A stretch of DNA of 64,000 nt, taken from Dolomedes plantarius (lineage: Eukaryota; Arthropoda; Arachnida; Araneae; Dolomedidae). Of this stretch, positions 21,647-34,027 are shown in pieces. A program made the translations under genes and the position numbers. Location of the stretch: contig OU015503.1 of the NCBI GenBank assembly GCA_907164885.2, positions 68,073,568 through 68,137,567 on the forward strand. Direction: 5' to 3'. The notes beneath the pieces were generated by a model. It had not been told where the DNA came from. It searched no databases and saw only the letters and a list, made by a program, of their open reading frames with translations. Within the stretch, counting starts at the first letter, position 1. Every line of letters begins with the position of its first letter.

Positions 21647-22084
21647 CAGTGATTTTTGGAAATATTGTAAAACTTTTTTTCAGAACACAGGTACAGTCAC
21701 TGCAGTATATAGTATAAAGGAAATCAAAAAATATTTCGTTGAATTGAGTCTCTGGCGCAAGCCCTAAATTGTACTTAAATTTATAAAAAAATTCTCTATA
21801 TTTTAAAATGCTATGAAATTTTTACCAAAATTATGTATGTTTTCATGATTTTATATTCCATTTGAACTAAAAATATATGTACAAAAATTCCTCGACATAC
21901 GACCGCTCGCACTTACCAGCAAAATTATTATAATTATTTCTTTTACTTTTTATCCTTTTCTCAAAAATATTGTTCCTTGAATGTACAGTACATACCTATA
22001 TGTATTACACGACTATTAAAAACTACGTTGGATAACTCTGTTAAAAAAGCTTGCAACGTATCTTTTGTCGTAAATTCTGAACCA
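21647..22084. other. AT-rich intron
   Basis: Nothing supported. Confidence 0.4.
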
Positions 22085-22816
22085 TTATATATATATATAA
22101 TAGCCGTTGTCTCTGTATAACACTTCCGGGCTGTACTCATCTTTCAATTGAAGCCCTCAGTAAACGAACAGCCGGTTAGGCTTAATTTCAATTTCAGATG
22201 TGGATCAGAAAATTTTCTTACCTAAAAACTCATATCTTCTCCATCAAATCACGTTTGTTCAGCCTATTTTTCTATAAAACATTCAGAACTAAAAAAATTG
22301 GATGCTTTTAGCTGTATATTTAACAGTTTTTAAAAATCTGTTCACTTTTGCGATGAATTCTGAAAGTACACAAACTTGAATGTGAACGAATCAAGTAGCT
22401 CAATTATTCATATCGCGTAGTGAACTGTAAAAAACTGGATGGCAGTCTACTACTCCAATCGCATGAAAAACTAAATAAACAAAAAATAATGAAAGGGTTT
22501 GCTTTTACAAGGTGTGGATTAAATGCAATATTGTTAGATAATTCGAGATATTTTTTAACTTTCATATACTTTTTCCATTATGACGTCATTATTAGTATTA
22601 TGACGTCAAAATGACGGGTTGGAAGGCAGTCTACTACTCCAATCGCATGAAAAACTAAATAAATAAAAAATAATGAACGGGTTTCCTTTTACAAGGTGTG
22701 GATTAAATGCAATATTGTTAGATAATTCGGGATATTTTTTAACTTTCATATACTTTTTCCATTATGACGTCATTATTAGTATTATGACTTCAAAATGACG
22801 GGTTACCTTCTAATTG
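22085..22816 (+). mobile_element. Family H (Helentron-like), copy 3 with duplicated 3' end
   Basis: The copy runs to the usual acgggtt end at about 22620. Then the last 195 bp or so (from ggcagtctactactcc) is repeated in tandem to 22816. The repeat's second CRE palindrome reads TGACTTCA. Confidence 0.75.
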
Positions 22817-23343
22817 GATTATATTAACATAATAAGTAGTGATGGCGAAGAGTAATTTATGCCTTCTAAATAAAGTACAATGTATTTTAAATTATGTTTG
22901 TATGTATGAAAGTTAAAAAATATATGTATGTATATATATGAAAAAAAATTGTGCGGTCGGGGGACCCCCGTCAGGAACGAAGTTCCTTACGTTATTTTTT
23001 CAACTCGAAACGTGATTTAATATGTAGATTTCTATTGATTATATTAGTGTATTTTTGTCACGCCAAAAAGCGCAGCCATCTTTTATTCAACTCTCTCTCT
23101 CTCTCATTTGTATATTTTATTTTTATTTTTTATCATTGTTTCAAAGCAAAAATGTAAAGTAAGGATTTAAATGAACAAATTTCATTTAATATTTTAGGAA
23201 AAATAGTAATTTATTAAAAATTAAATATAAAATACTGAATTATAATTTATATATAAAAAATTCCAAATAAGAAGAAATTCTTTTTAAATTTTATCATTAT
23301 ATTGTATCATGGTAATTACTGACTTATGGTAACTATAATAAAA
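22817..23343. other. AT-rich intron with short (CT)n
   Basis: A ctctctct run at about 23091-23103; otherwise nothing supported. Confidence 0.4.
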
Positions 23344-23888
23344 CTAGAAGGGAACCCGTCAATTTGACGTCATAATACTAATAATGACGTCATAATGGAA
23401 AAAGTATATGAAAGTTAAAAAATATCCCGAATTATCTAACAATATTGCATTTAATCCATACTTTGTAAAAGCAAACCCTTTCATTATTTTTTATTTAGTT
23501 TTTCATGCGATTGGAGTAGTACACTGCCATCCAGTTTTTTACAGCTCACTACGCGATATGAATACTTGAGCTACTTGATTCATTCACATTCAAGTTTGTT
23601 TACTTTCAAAATTCAGCACAAAAGTAAACAGATTTTTAAAAACTGTTAAATATACAGCTAAAAGCATCCAATTTTTTTAGTTCTGAATGTTTTATAGAAA
23701 AATAGGCTGAACAAACGTGATTTGATGGAGAAGATATTAGTTTTTAGGTAAGAAAAAATTCTGATCCACATCTGAAATTGAAATTAAGCCTAACCGGCAT
23801 TTTGTTTACTGAGGGCTTCAATTGAAAGATGAGTACAGCCCGGAAGTGTTATACAGAGACAACGGCTATTATATATATATATATATAA
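23344..23888 (-). mobile_element. Family H (Helentron-like), copy 4
   Basis: Inverted full-length copy with both CRE palindromes. Its TATA-rich start abuts an endonuclease relic at 23895. Confidence 0.75.
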
Positions 23889-23894
23889 TGCATA

Positions 23895-24150
23895 TGTTTG
23901 AGATTCAATTTTATCCAAGTATCTCGAGAAAGCAACATCAACGATTGTACAGTATTTCGTTGTGAACTGCGCTGGGTCTTTATTAATACTTAAATGAATT
24001 GTACCTGATGAAACAGATGTGAGCTTATCAGATTTTTCTTTATCATTGAAGTTAACGTTGAAGTCTCCAGCCAATATGAGTGGAAGTTTATGGAAATTTT
24101 GGTTAAGTAATTTAGAACCTCCCTCAGTATATTATAACAACGATCGATGG
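23895..24150 (-). pseudogene. EEP-type endonuclease fragment (Helentron or LINE)
   Basis: Minus-strand reading LPLILAGDFNVNF, then FTTKYCTIVDVAFSRYLDKI, matches the C-terminal half of an exonuclease-endonuclease-phosphatase fold: GDFN metal-binding motif, then a T-x-x-D-x-x-F-S-R block. Helentrons carry such a domain beside the RepHel protein, and LINEs carry a related one. Only about 85 residues remain, with no flanking helicase or reverse transcriptase. Confidence 0.6.
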
Positions 24151-24427
24151 ATAAATAAGTTTAAATAATATTTACACGTGTTTAGAATTGAGGTTATACA
24201 GCTGACCGCGCACAATGCTTGCTCCTTGAATCTCGATACTCGCACGAACACACACACATACAACCGTATATAATAGAAAGAGACAGAGAGAAAGAGAGGG
24301 AAAGGTCGCCTGGAGGGGGCATGGTAGCGAGGTATATAAAGATTCTTGGAGTGCCATGTTCGAACGACTTTACCTCCGGTAGCAAGATATGTGCATCAGA
24401 AAATATGTGTTCAGCAGTAAATAAAAA

Positions 24428-25043
24428 TACAGTCGAACCTCCATATATCGAAGTAGCAAATTGCGCGAAAAAAATTCGATATATAGAAATTTTGATATAT
24501 AGAATTGAGCTTAGTCTTATCATAATTCTCTTAAAAGAAAAAGGAAGCTAATTTTCGTATACGAAACTCCATTTCTAATTTATATGCGAATCCCATTAAA
24601 TGAAAGTTAATAGCTAAAAAATGAATTAATATGAACGATTTATTGATTACTACATATCTTTAAGAAAAACAATAATGCAGACAGTGGTTACAATGAGCAC
24701 AGTTACATTCTTTAAAAAAAAATGCGAATATCTTGCTGAACAGTGAGTTATGCGGAAAGTTCAAAGAAATGTTCGTATTTATTCAGTTCACTAAAAACTT
24801 AATCAGGGACATTTTCCGCGAATTGAAGTCCACGACGTATTGTTTCAAATGTCAAAGATAGGGAGATTTTATTCTAAAGTGGAATAAAATCTCCCAATCT
24901 GTCTTGAAAAAAATTTCGATATATAGAGATTTTTCGATATATAGAAACAATTTTTCTATGTAATGAACATGGAGATTTGCCAAGAGTTCGATATATAGAA
25001 AATTTCGATATAGAGAAGTTCGATATATGGAGGTTCGACTGTA
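24428..25043. mobile_element. pogo/Tigger-like MITE, copy 2
   Basis: Same TIRs (CAGTCGAACCTCCATATA) and TA flanks as 14521-15121, and similar throughout. Confidence 0.8.
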
Positions 25044-25129
25044 TAAAAATTATGCCCTCTTCAAATAAGTAAAATTAAATTATAATAACAATTAAAAGAA
25101 TAAATTTCAAATATTTAGAATTATCTACA

Positions 25130-25215
25130 TAAAAAGCATCCACCGGGATCGAATCGGGGAAATACGAGCAAAGTATACGAGCAGCGCGCTCTACCACTGC
25201 GCCAGCCATAGCACA
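25130..25215 (-). repeat. tRNA-like pol III box sequence (degenerate)
   Basis: On the minus strand ggctggcgcagtggtagag (A box) and cgattcgatcccggt (B box) are spaced as in a tRNA. The acceptor and T stems do not pair, so it is a tRNA pseudogene or SINE head. Confidence 0.4.
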
Positions 25216-27737
25216 GCAAGTTGAAGTGATTAGTTGAATACATTAGCACCGAGATTAGATGGAGGGGGCATAACGCTTTTTCCTTACGTGACGATTTCTG
25301 CCAGTTCACTCTACTGTAAGCCGCGTAAAAGAACTTCGTTCCAAAAATGTTTGAAACTCGACATACGTTCAAATCAACTTACGACCAATGTCTCGGTCCC
25401 AATCTTGGTTAGAAGTCGAGGAATATCTGTATTTAATCAGTACTGTGTATTTTTGTAAGAAAAGTTATCCGAACGTAAGCAAACACCTTAATATTTGACA
25501 TCACGACAGTTTTGTAAAGTAATCAGAACTGTTTCGACTAACTTAATTTTTGATACTTTTTTTTTTCGAATTTTGTAAAATAATTTAAATTTTCTTTAAA
25601 AAAAGTATATCAATTTAATTTTTTCCAATTATCAGATATATATTCTGCAGTGATACTACCATATATTTCAATGCAATTTTCGTTTGAAGCACTTCTTCCT
25701 AGGTCTCGAACTATCTCTCTCCAGTTCCCTGACACACGCCTCTTTCTGGTTTTGAAAATGATATTTAATCACCGTGTCTATAGAGCAGTTGCTCCAATAT
25801 ACAAGGAAACAAATATGCTGAAATATCGTCAAAGCAGTGAATGAATGAATGCAAGATATGTTAGAAAAATTTTAAGAGTTTGAAGAATAAATACATAAAA
25901 TATTATTTATAGATCGAGAATCTAACAACAATTATTCTTTGACTTAATAGTTTAAACTTTCGCAAAAACTAATGCAATTCTTGTAGATTAATGTATAACT
26001 CTGTTTACAGTAAATTAATTCTTTAAAGTCTATAACTGTTAAAAGTTTCTATTGCAACATGTAAAACAAAATCACCTGTTTCGCAACATATATAATTAAT
26101 GTAGCTTCATAGAACAAATAATTATCAAATAAAATAACATAACAAGGAGCTCCTCTAAAGCAAATAAAAATAATGAACTTTTAAACGATTGTATTCGCTA
26201 TAACAATTTAAAGTTACAATTTTTAAAATTTCCCCAGTTTATAACTGAAATCACATTTAATTATATTTGAAAGCTTATTTAATACATTGCTTAAAATGCC
26301 TTTCTAAGGAAGCTGAAACAAAATGGATTTTGCTTGGTTCATTAACAACTGATTAAACACTTGCCTTCCGGTAAGATAAATATATGCGAAACTGGAGTAA
26401 AATTATTTAATTTTCAGTATTTTTACCCTTGTAGTATTCCAATTTTGCAGAAAAATTTGTCTTAAAAGGGAATGAACACTCAACATGAAAGTTAAATATT
26501 TGGTACAAAGGGGAAACTTAAGTGGAAAGGCTTTAAATATGAAATTATTTTAATAACGTTTAAAAAACATCAACATTAAACTTGCAGGAACTATGCAATA
26601 GAACACCGAGAAAAAAAATAAAAATGCATTTTCAATGGATAAATTCAGTAACTCAATACACGTTATTTATTTTGCTATTTTAAAAACACAATTTTATCGA
26701 TCAGCTTGAAAATATTTTCGAAAATCCGACGAAGAAGTTATATGAAGAAGTATTTCTTAAGTAACCATTCCTCACATATTTTATAAAAAGTCTAAAAATG
26801 TCTAAGCGTTTATTTGTTTAGATTTGTAAGCTTGTCGCGTGAAGTTTTTAATTTTAATTTATCTAAGTTTTAATCATGTTCTTGATCTATGACGTCGCAT
26901 GTAACAGATCTAAAAAAAAAAAGAAGTTTGCAAGCCATCGAGTGAGTGGAATTAGATTGAATTATCGTGTTGACCGGAAATGAAAAACCGTTGGACAGGT
27001 TTTCGTTGGTCTGAACCGTGTAAGACTGGTATAGTATTTAAGGGGACACGTGGTTTGAATTCTAGGATAAATTTATATATATGTCAGGCTAAATAATGTT
27101 TAGTAAATGATAAAACTTAATAGAACAGACCCCAGATAGATTGGTCACTAATCCAAAGATAGGCATCACAAGTTCACCAACAGCCATAAACAAATATTAC
27201 CAGAAAGTCCATGTAAAATTGTCGCTATCAATGTCAGAAATTTACAGTTTAGAATCCAGTTTCTTCGAAAATTTCTATAAATATTTATCCTAAGTACAAC
27301 CAAATCCTCTATGATAAATAATATAGTAATTTTAGGCAGCTTATCTAAATGCTTTTCTAAACATATATAGAATATTTTAATAAATATTTTTCTTAAAGAT
27401 ATCAAACATACATGAAAATAATAAAATTCATTTTTGATTACAATTTTTTTCAAGAGTACTTTCATTTAACTTTAAGAGAGATAGTCAATGGGGAAAAAGT
27501 GTAAAGAAGTCGCAGAAATCAAAGCCAATTGAGTTAGTCTTGATAAGTTAATAAAAAAAAAGTTGTATCTTCTACATGTAAAATTGTACTTTCCGGCTAA
27601 ATTATCCACTATAAATATTCATGCAGCATTTAACAAATGAGAATCAAAATCATATTGATAATTAAGGAGTTATATTTGTTTATAAGAGGGAAGTGAAAAA
27701 TAATCAATAAAATGAATGAAATAAAATGTTTCCTTAC
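25216..27737. other. Long AT-rich stretch of gene A intron 2
   Basis: No gene and no clear TIR pair. A single TTAAGGGGACACGTGG-like end at 27039 may be a lone piggyBac-type MITE end. Confidence 0.4.
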
Positions 27738-27762
27738 TTTTCAGGCTTGCTTTCATCCGGAT
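27738..27762 (-). CDS. Gene A microexon 2 (25 nt)
   Basis: A strong acceptor (nine T then cttcttccag) and the donor AA|gtaagg enclose 25 nt. The exon takes two bases to finish a codon, gives seven codons (PDESKPE) and leaves two bases that become Lys with exon 3. The phases at both sides fit the neighbouring exons. Confidence 0.58.
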
Positions 27763-27964
27763 CTGGAAGAAGAAAAAAAAAGTTTCAAGATTTATACTTA
27801 AAAATCAAGTATAAAAATACTCTATAAAATATTTTACATCTCAGTTTTATAGTAACCACTTTCTACAGAAATAAATTTAATAGATGTTTTTGATCAACTG
27901 TATTTCCATAGAAATTTGAGCAGTGATCTGATAAAAACGTATAAACATTGTTGATATATTAAAA

Positions 27965-28000
27965 TTAACCCTTTCGTCGGCAGAAAGTGACTTAATACTC
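27965..28000 (+). repeat. Lone piggyBac-type end
   Basis: TTAACCCTTTCGTCGGCAG is close to the left end of the piggyBac at 57276. No partner end found. Confidence 0.35.
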
Positions 28001-28247
28001 CAGCTGTCATTAACAGCCTGACAATTTTAATAACATATTTTCTCCTCTTCATCCCGATATGACTTTCCCATATTTTACCAAATATGTCTTGAGTCTTGGA
28101 CTCTTCATATTTTAAATTTTTTATTCATTTTTTGGCGAAGTTCATTGGGTGAACTTCGTCAAGCTGTTTGCCTAAACCACAGTGCTGCTTTTGTTTTTGT
28201 GCTTTATTATATTGCAAGCAAGTATCTTATTTTGAAAACGAGTGTTA

Positions 28248-28672
28248 TTAAGGCTGCTGCGTACTAACCCTATTGCATTCGCTCACCTCAATGTTAACCT
28301 ATGGAGAAAATGTGTTCAAGGATTGCCGACTTGAATTGAAAAAAATTTTACTCCGTAATAGGGAAATAAATTTTACACCTTGGGGCATCTTTCGTTTTTT
28401 ATAAAAAAAATTGTAATAATATTTTAAAATGTAAATTATTCGGGGGAAAAATCTGGTATACTGTGTTGTAAACTGTATAAATTTCTTTGGTGGACGAAAT
28501 TTATAAAATGAAACCTGTTGCAAGGTGCAGAAAAGTTAAGACTATCTGAAAATGCCATTTTTACTGGATTATCAGCATTTATGTAGCAGTCAATAGTAGA
28601 CACATTTTCTCTATAGATTATCATTGAGCTGAGCGAATCCAATAGGGTCAGTACATAGGAGCAGTAACTCCT
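28248..28672. mobile_element. 'GCTGCTGTG' MITE, complete copy
   Basis: Inverted ends of about 60 bp: ggctgctgcgtactaaccct on the left and its diverged complement on the right, both containing the cctatggagaaaatgtg block. It ends next to TTAA-like sequence on the left. Confidence 0.7.
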
Positions 28673-29220
28673 CATATAAAGACGAAATTGTATAGTACTA
28701 AGAAAATAATTTACTATTGCATTACTCATTATATCCTTTTCACCAAGAAAGAACCCATCTAAAAAGGTTAGTTACGATAGTTTATGACGGTATATGAATA
28801 AAAAATGAACCTCTAACTTATTTTATGTTACATGCTGTTTGTTATGGTGATGATAAAAAGGGACGATAAAAGATGAATGTGATTTAAAAAGAGTGAATTG
28901 TTTTATCTAGAGAATCTTTAAAAAAAAATCATTTCATGTACTCAAATGTAAAATTCGGATCCTTTAATAACGTACGATATTTGGTCCTTTTAAGGATTTA
29001 ATGTTGTAAGTTAGAATTCATTAAATGGTCTTAAATTTTCAACCTCTGGAACCACATTTAAAATAAAATCCTTTTTCTTAGTTTAGTTTGGTTGAGGATG
29101 AACGAAATATTCATCCACTGGCAGTTTCAAACAGATCGTGGGAATCCTAAACACTGAAAATAAATGCTATAAATAGATAAGTACCTGGCTGTTTAAACCG
29201 GCAAAACTAAGGAATAAACA
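28673..29220. other. AT-rich intron 1 sequence
   Basis: Nothing supported. Confidence 0.4.
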
Positions 29221-29758
29221 TTATATATATAATAGTCGTTGTCTCTGTATAACACTTCCGGGCTGTACTCATCTTTCAATTGAAGCCCTCAGTAAACAAA
29301 CGGCCGGTTAGGCTTAATTTCAATTTCAGATGTGGATCAGAATTTTTTCTTACCTAAAAACTAATATCTTCTCCATCAAATCACGTTTGTTCAGCCTATT
29401 TTTCTATAAAACATTCAGAACTAAAAAAAAAATTGGATGCTTTTAGATGTATATTTAACAGTTTTTAAAAATCTGTTTGCGATGAATTCTGAAAGTAAAC
29501 AAACTTGAATGTGAATGAATCAGGTAGTTCAAGTATTCATTTCGCGTAGTGAGCTGAAAAAAACTGGATGGCAGTCTACTACTCCAATCGCATGAAAAAC
29601 TAAATAAATAAAAAATTATGAAAGGGTTTGCTTTTACAAGGTGTGGATTAAATGCAATATTGTTAGATAATTCGGGATATTTTTTAACTTTCATATGCTT
29701 TTTCCATTATGACGTCATTATTAGTATTATGACGTCAAAATGACGGGTTACCTTCTAG
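29221..29758 (+). mobile_element. Family H (Helentron-like), copy 5
   Basis: Full-length + strand copy, ending CTAG then T. Both TGACGTCA palindromes are intact. Confidence 0.75.
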
Positions 29759-29859
29759 TCACAAATAAGACTAGTGAAATAGTATTCTCGGATAACACCA
29801 GCGGTTCAGTCGCACAGAATACATATCGCAACAAGCGCTGTAAATCTAGAAACTATTAT

Positions 29860-30200
29860 TCATTGCAAGTGTCCTGGAATATGCACACCTCATCGTTAAA
29901 CATTTACAGTAATCAGGTGATTAATTAAATAGGAGTTCCCTCTGAGTTTCTGGTCTACCGCTGCTGATTTGCTGAAAAGCATTTAATCGATATGCTCCCC
30001 TCAGCACTGCAATCGAGGATTGATTTCGCCATCAGTCGCAGCGACAGTTGGGGCGCTGTTGTTTGTCATTTGCACACGGAATCCGATAAATTACTTACAA
30101 TGAACGATTCTTGGAAACCAAAGTCCTTAATGAATGTTTCGAAGGGGATATATGTTCACTTTGATGTTACCGATCAAGAGAGTCGTGTCCTGTAATCGGA
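29860..30200 (+). repeat. Family Y unclassified dispersed repeat, copy 1
   Basis: caggtgattaattaa, then tttctggtctaccgctgctg and aatcgatat, recur at 32260-32400 and, diverged, at 47480-47620. An overlapping 67-codon ORF has no motif. Confidence 0.5.
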
Positions 30201-30372
30201 TGGAGTTTAAAATCTTTGGAACGTTATTTCAGGCGATAATTTCAGCTTAGTGTTTCATAATTTCAGTAAATTAGAAAATTAAGGAAATTTATTTGAAAGT
30301 GTAATATTTGGCGAAACTTTTTAATAGAGCTGTTTGTTATTCTTACTTTAAAACTGTAAAGCTATTTATTAT

Positions 30373-30618
30373 TCACATTACAACGTGCTTCGTAAATCAC
30401 ATTACAGTGATATTCGTAAAACACATTACAATGTGATTAGTAAATCACATTACAACGTGATTACTAAATCACATTACAGTGTGATTAGTAAATCACATTA
30501 CAGTGTGATTAGTAAATTATATTACAATATGGTTCATAAATCACATTACAGTGATATTCGTAAAACACGCTACAATGTGATTCGTAAATCACATTACAAC
30601 TTGATTAGTTGATCAGAT
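30373..30618 (+). repeat. 24-bp minisatellite preserving an 8-residue repeat
   Basis: About ten units of cacattacagtgtgattagt plus aaat. Because the unit is 24 bp the frame 30385-30612 stays open, reading repeats of the type SHYSVISK. Each unit contains a near-palindrome cacattacaatgtg. Confidence 0.85.
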
Positions 30619-31868
<1,250 letters not shown>

Positions 31869-32217
31869 GGGAATATACGTATTTGAATTTGTATTAGTGT
31901 ATATATACTCATCCATACAGACATATGTATAAATAAACGTGTGTATTTGTAAATTAAGCATATAAGCAAAATAATTTATTGTGTATATTCATATGCGTTG
32001 AACATTCGGAGAGTTATACCCGGGCGAAATGACTATACAGATATATATGTAAGGAAATTTTTAGTCTATCTACACAGGGTCATTAAGCTCTTTAAAATTT
32101 ATCGCTTTAATAGATATATCTCCAACAATGCTACGTTGAATTACAACTCCTTCAGCCATGACTTACATCGAATGAGCCTTATCACGACAAAATAGCTTTA
32201 TTCCGAAACCATATCTA

Positions 32218-32500
32218 TCTCAACTCTCCCAGAATATCTACACCTTATCATCAAATGTTTACAGTAGTAATCAGGTGATTAATTAGACAGGAGCGCCTAT
32301 TGAATTTCTGGTCTACCGCTGCTCGGTCGTTGAAAGGCTTTTAATCGATATCTCTCCCCGCACTATTGAAATCGAAGACTGATTTCGGCGGAGCCGAGAG
32401 GAAGTTGTATGTCATTTAGACATAGAGCTCAATAAAGTATTTACGAACTGGATTCGGGAATGCTCTGCATGATTAATATTCGGAAGTGGCTGAGTGGATG
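32218..32500 (+). repeat. Family Y repeat, copy 2
   Basis: Shares caggtgattaattag, aatttctggtctaccgctgc and ttaatcgatat with copy 1. Confidence 0.5.
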
Positions 32501-32884
32501 AATTGTTTTTTTCCGGAGTAAAGAAGTTACAGCCTTAGTTCAAGGAAATCGTTGCATTCTCAAATAGCGATGTTGTGTTCCCCAAAGGGACTATTATGTA
32601 CACAAATATACAAATTGATTACGGCTGTGGCAGAAGAAGAAATCTCGCTTTAACGAAAAGCTCCCCCTTCTCGCGCATGTTCAATGTAAATTATCCATAC
32701 TCGGGTATAAAGGGTTGTACAGCCATATGGTCAGACTATATAGCCTTCTAAACATTCGTAACGGAATAATTGTAGAATTCCCTGATTATGACTTTACTTC
32801 CTGCTAACCGGAAGCGCCCTAGGGCGTGTCTTCCTAGGAGCTAACATTAATTTCCTTACCGCGATACTCATCACATCTTGTTCC

Positions 32885-32985
32885 CCTGTTTGTATGCTGC
32901 AGTAGCGCAGTACCACCGCGCTGACCTGCTATTCCCTACGATGTGGGTTCGGTCCCAGGTGGTGTCGCATCTTCCAAATTTCCCT
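32885..32985 (+). repeat. tRNA-derived SINE head
   Basis: gcagtagcgcagtaccaccg (A-box-like) and gtgggttcggtcccagg (B-box-like) are spaced as in a tRNA. The stems do not fold cleanly. Confidence 0.4.
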
Positions 32986-33650
32986 ATCTTGATATTTTTA
33001 GTTTTCCCCCGAAGAAATCTGCAATAATCTCGTTACGAATTGTATGACCCTGCACAGGGCCTTTTTTTTCTCTTTTGTGCAAACTTTCCATCTTGTTTGC
33101 TGAGGGCCACATTTTCTTTACCTTGTTAATTAATTTCTACTTATTCTCTTTAAATTATTTTAATATTTAATTCTTCATTTTAAATCTTAATATATTTTTA
33201 CATGCTAAAATTTTTCTTACACTTCCATTCGGAAGGATTTAAAATAAATTTTTATTTTAAAGTAACTTGTAACTTTATACTTAATTTAAACTTAATATTT
33301 TTTCTACTGAGCACATTTACATTGATTATAAGCATCTTGCGACAAGAGTTAAAGTCAATAGACGCAGGAACTCTAGTCTTCACATACAATTCTGCTCGGT
33401 CAGACTATTGCTCGGTCCTCACCTGTTAAACGTGTAAATAAAGTTTGCTATTGTGTTTCACTTTATTAAGTAAGGGCTTCACTTTATTCGGTAAGGGCGG
33501 ATGCTTTTCCTTCCCGAGCCCTTACCGTATTTAAGTACGTCACGACGGTCGCAAGTATATTATTCCAGTTTAAAAAAAAAAGCTTTATGTACTGTTAATG
33601 GTCTGTTAAGTTGAAGCATAATATCTGTATAAAGTTTATAGCTATGTTTA
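32986..33650. other. AT-rich intron
   Basis: Nothing supported. Confidence 0.4.
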
Positions 33651-33660
33651 CAGACCATTA

Positions 33661-34017
33661 CTGACCCGGGGTAGCCTATCGGTAACGCGTCGGTACTGAG
33701 GGTGCTTGGATTGAATCCCGACAAGCACCGATAAATACCTTAGTGTATGGGCCGGATAAGGACATGTTAAATCCTTACACCGGAAATTCCTTCTATGGGT
33801 TCAGTGTGTGGGGAATGTACGATCCTCCAGATGTCGCCCCTGGGGGAGGGGGCTCGTTCAAAATTGTGGTGGCACCTAGCCAAGTCGGACTCCTCATTGT
33901 GCTATTACAAACCTCAGCCACACTACTCAGCCCGAAGCTTATGTTCGTTAGTCGAAGTAAGCTTATGAGCCTGTTCTTCCATAAGTCCCGACCAGGGGAC
34001 ATTACAAACAACAACAA
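33661..34017 (+). repeat. tRNA-derived SINE with 10-bp target duplication
   Basis: The head cggggtagcctatcggtaac is an A box and ttggattgaatcccga a B box. The body contains cctccagatgtcgcc and gtggcacctagccaagtc, and the tail is acaaacaacaacaa. The direct repeat CAGACCATTA flanks it at 33651 and 34018. Confidence 0.8.
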
Positions 34018-34027
34018 CAGACCATTA

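Noticed and set aside
25130..25215. tRNA gene
   Set aside because: A and B boxes are present, but neither the acceptor nor the T stem pairs, so a functional tRNA is not supported.
30366..30618. CRISPR array
   Set aside because: The units are contiguous 24-bp tandem repeats without unique spacers, in a eukaryotic genome.
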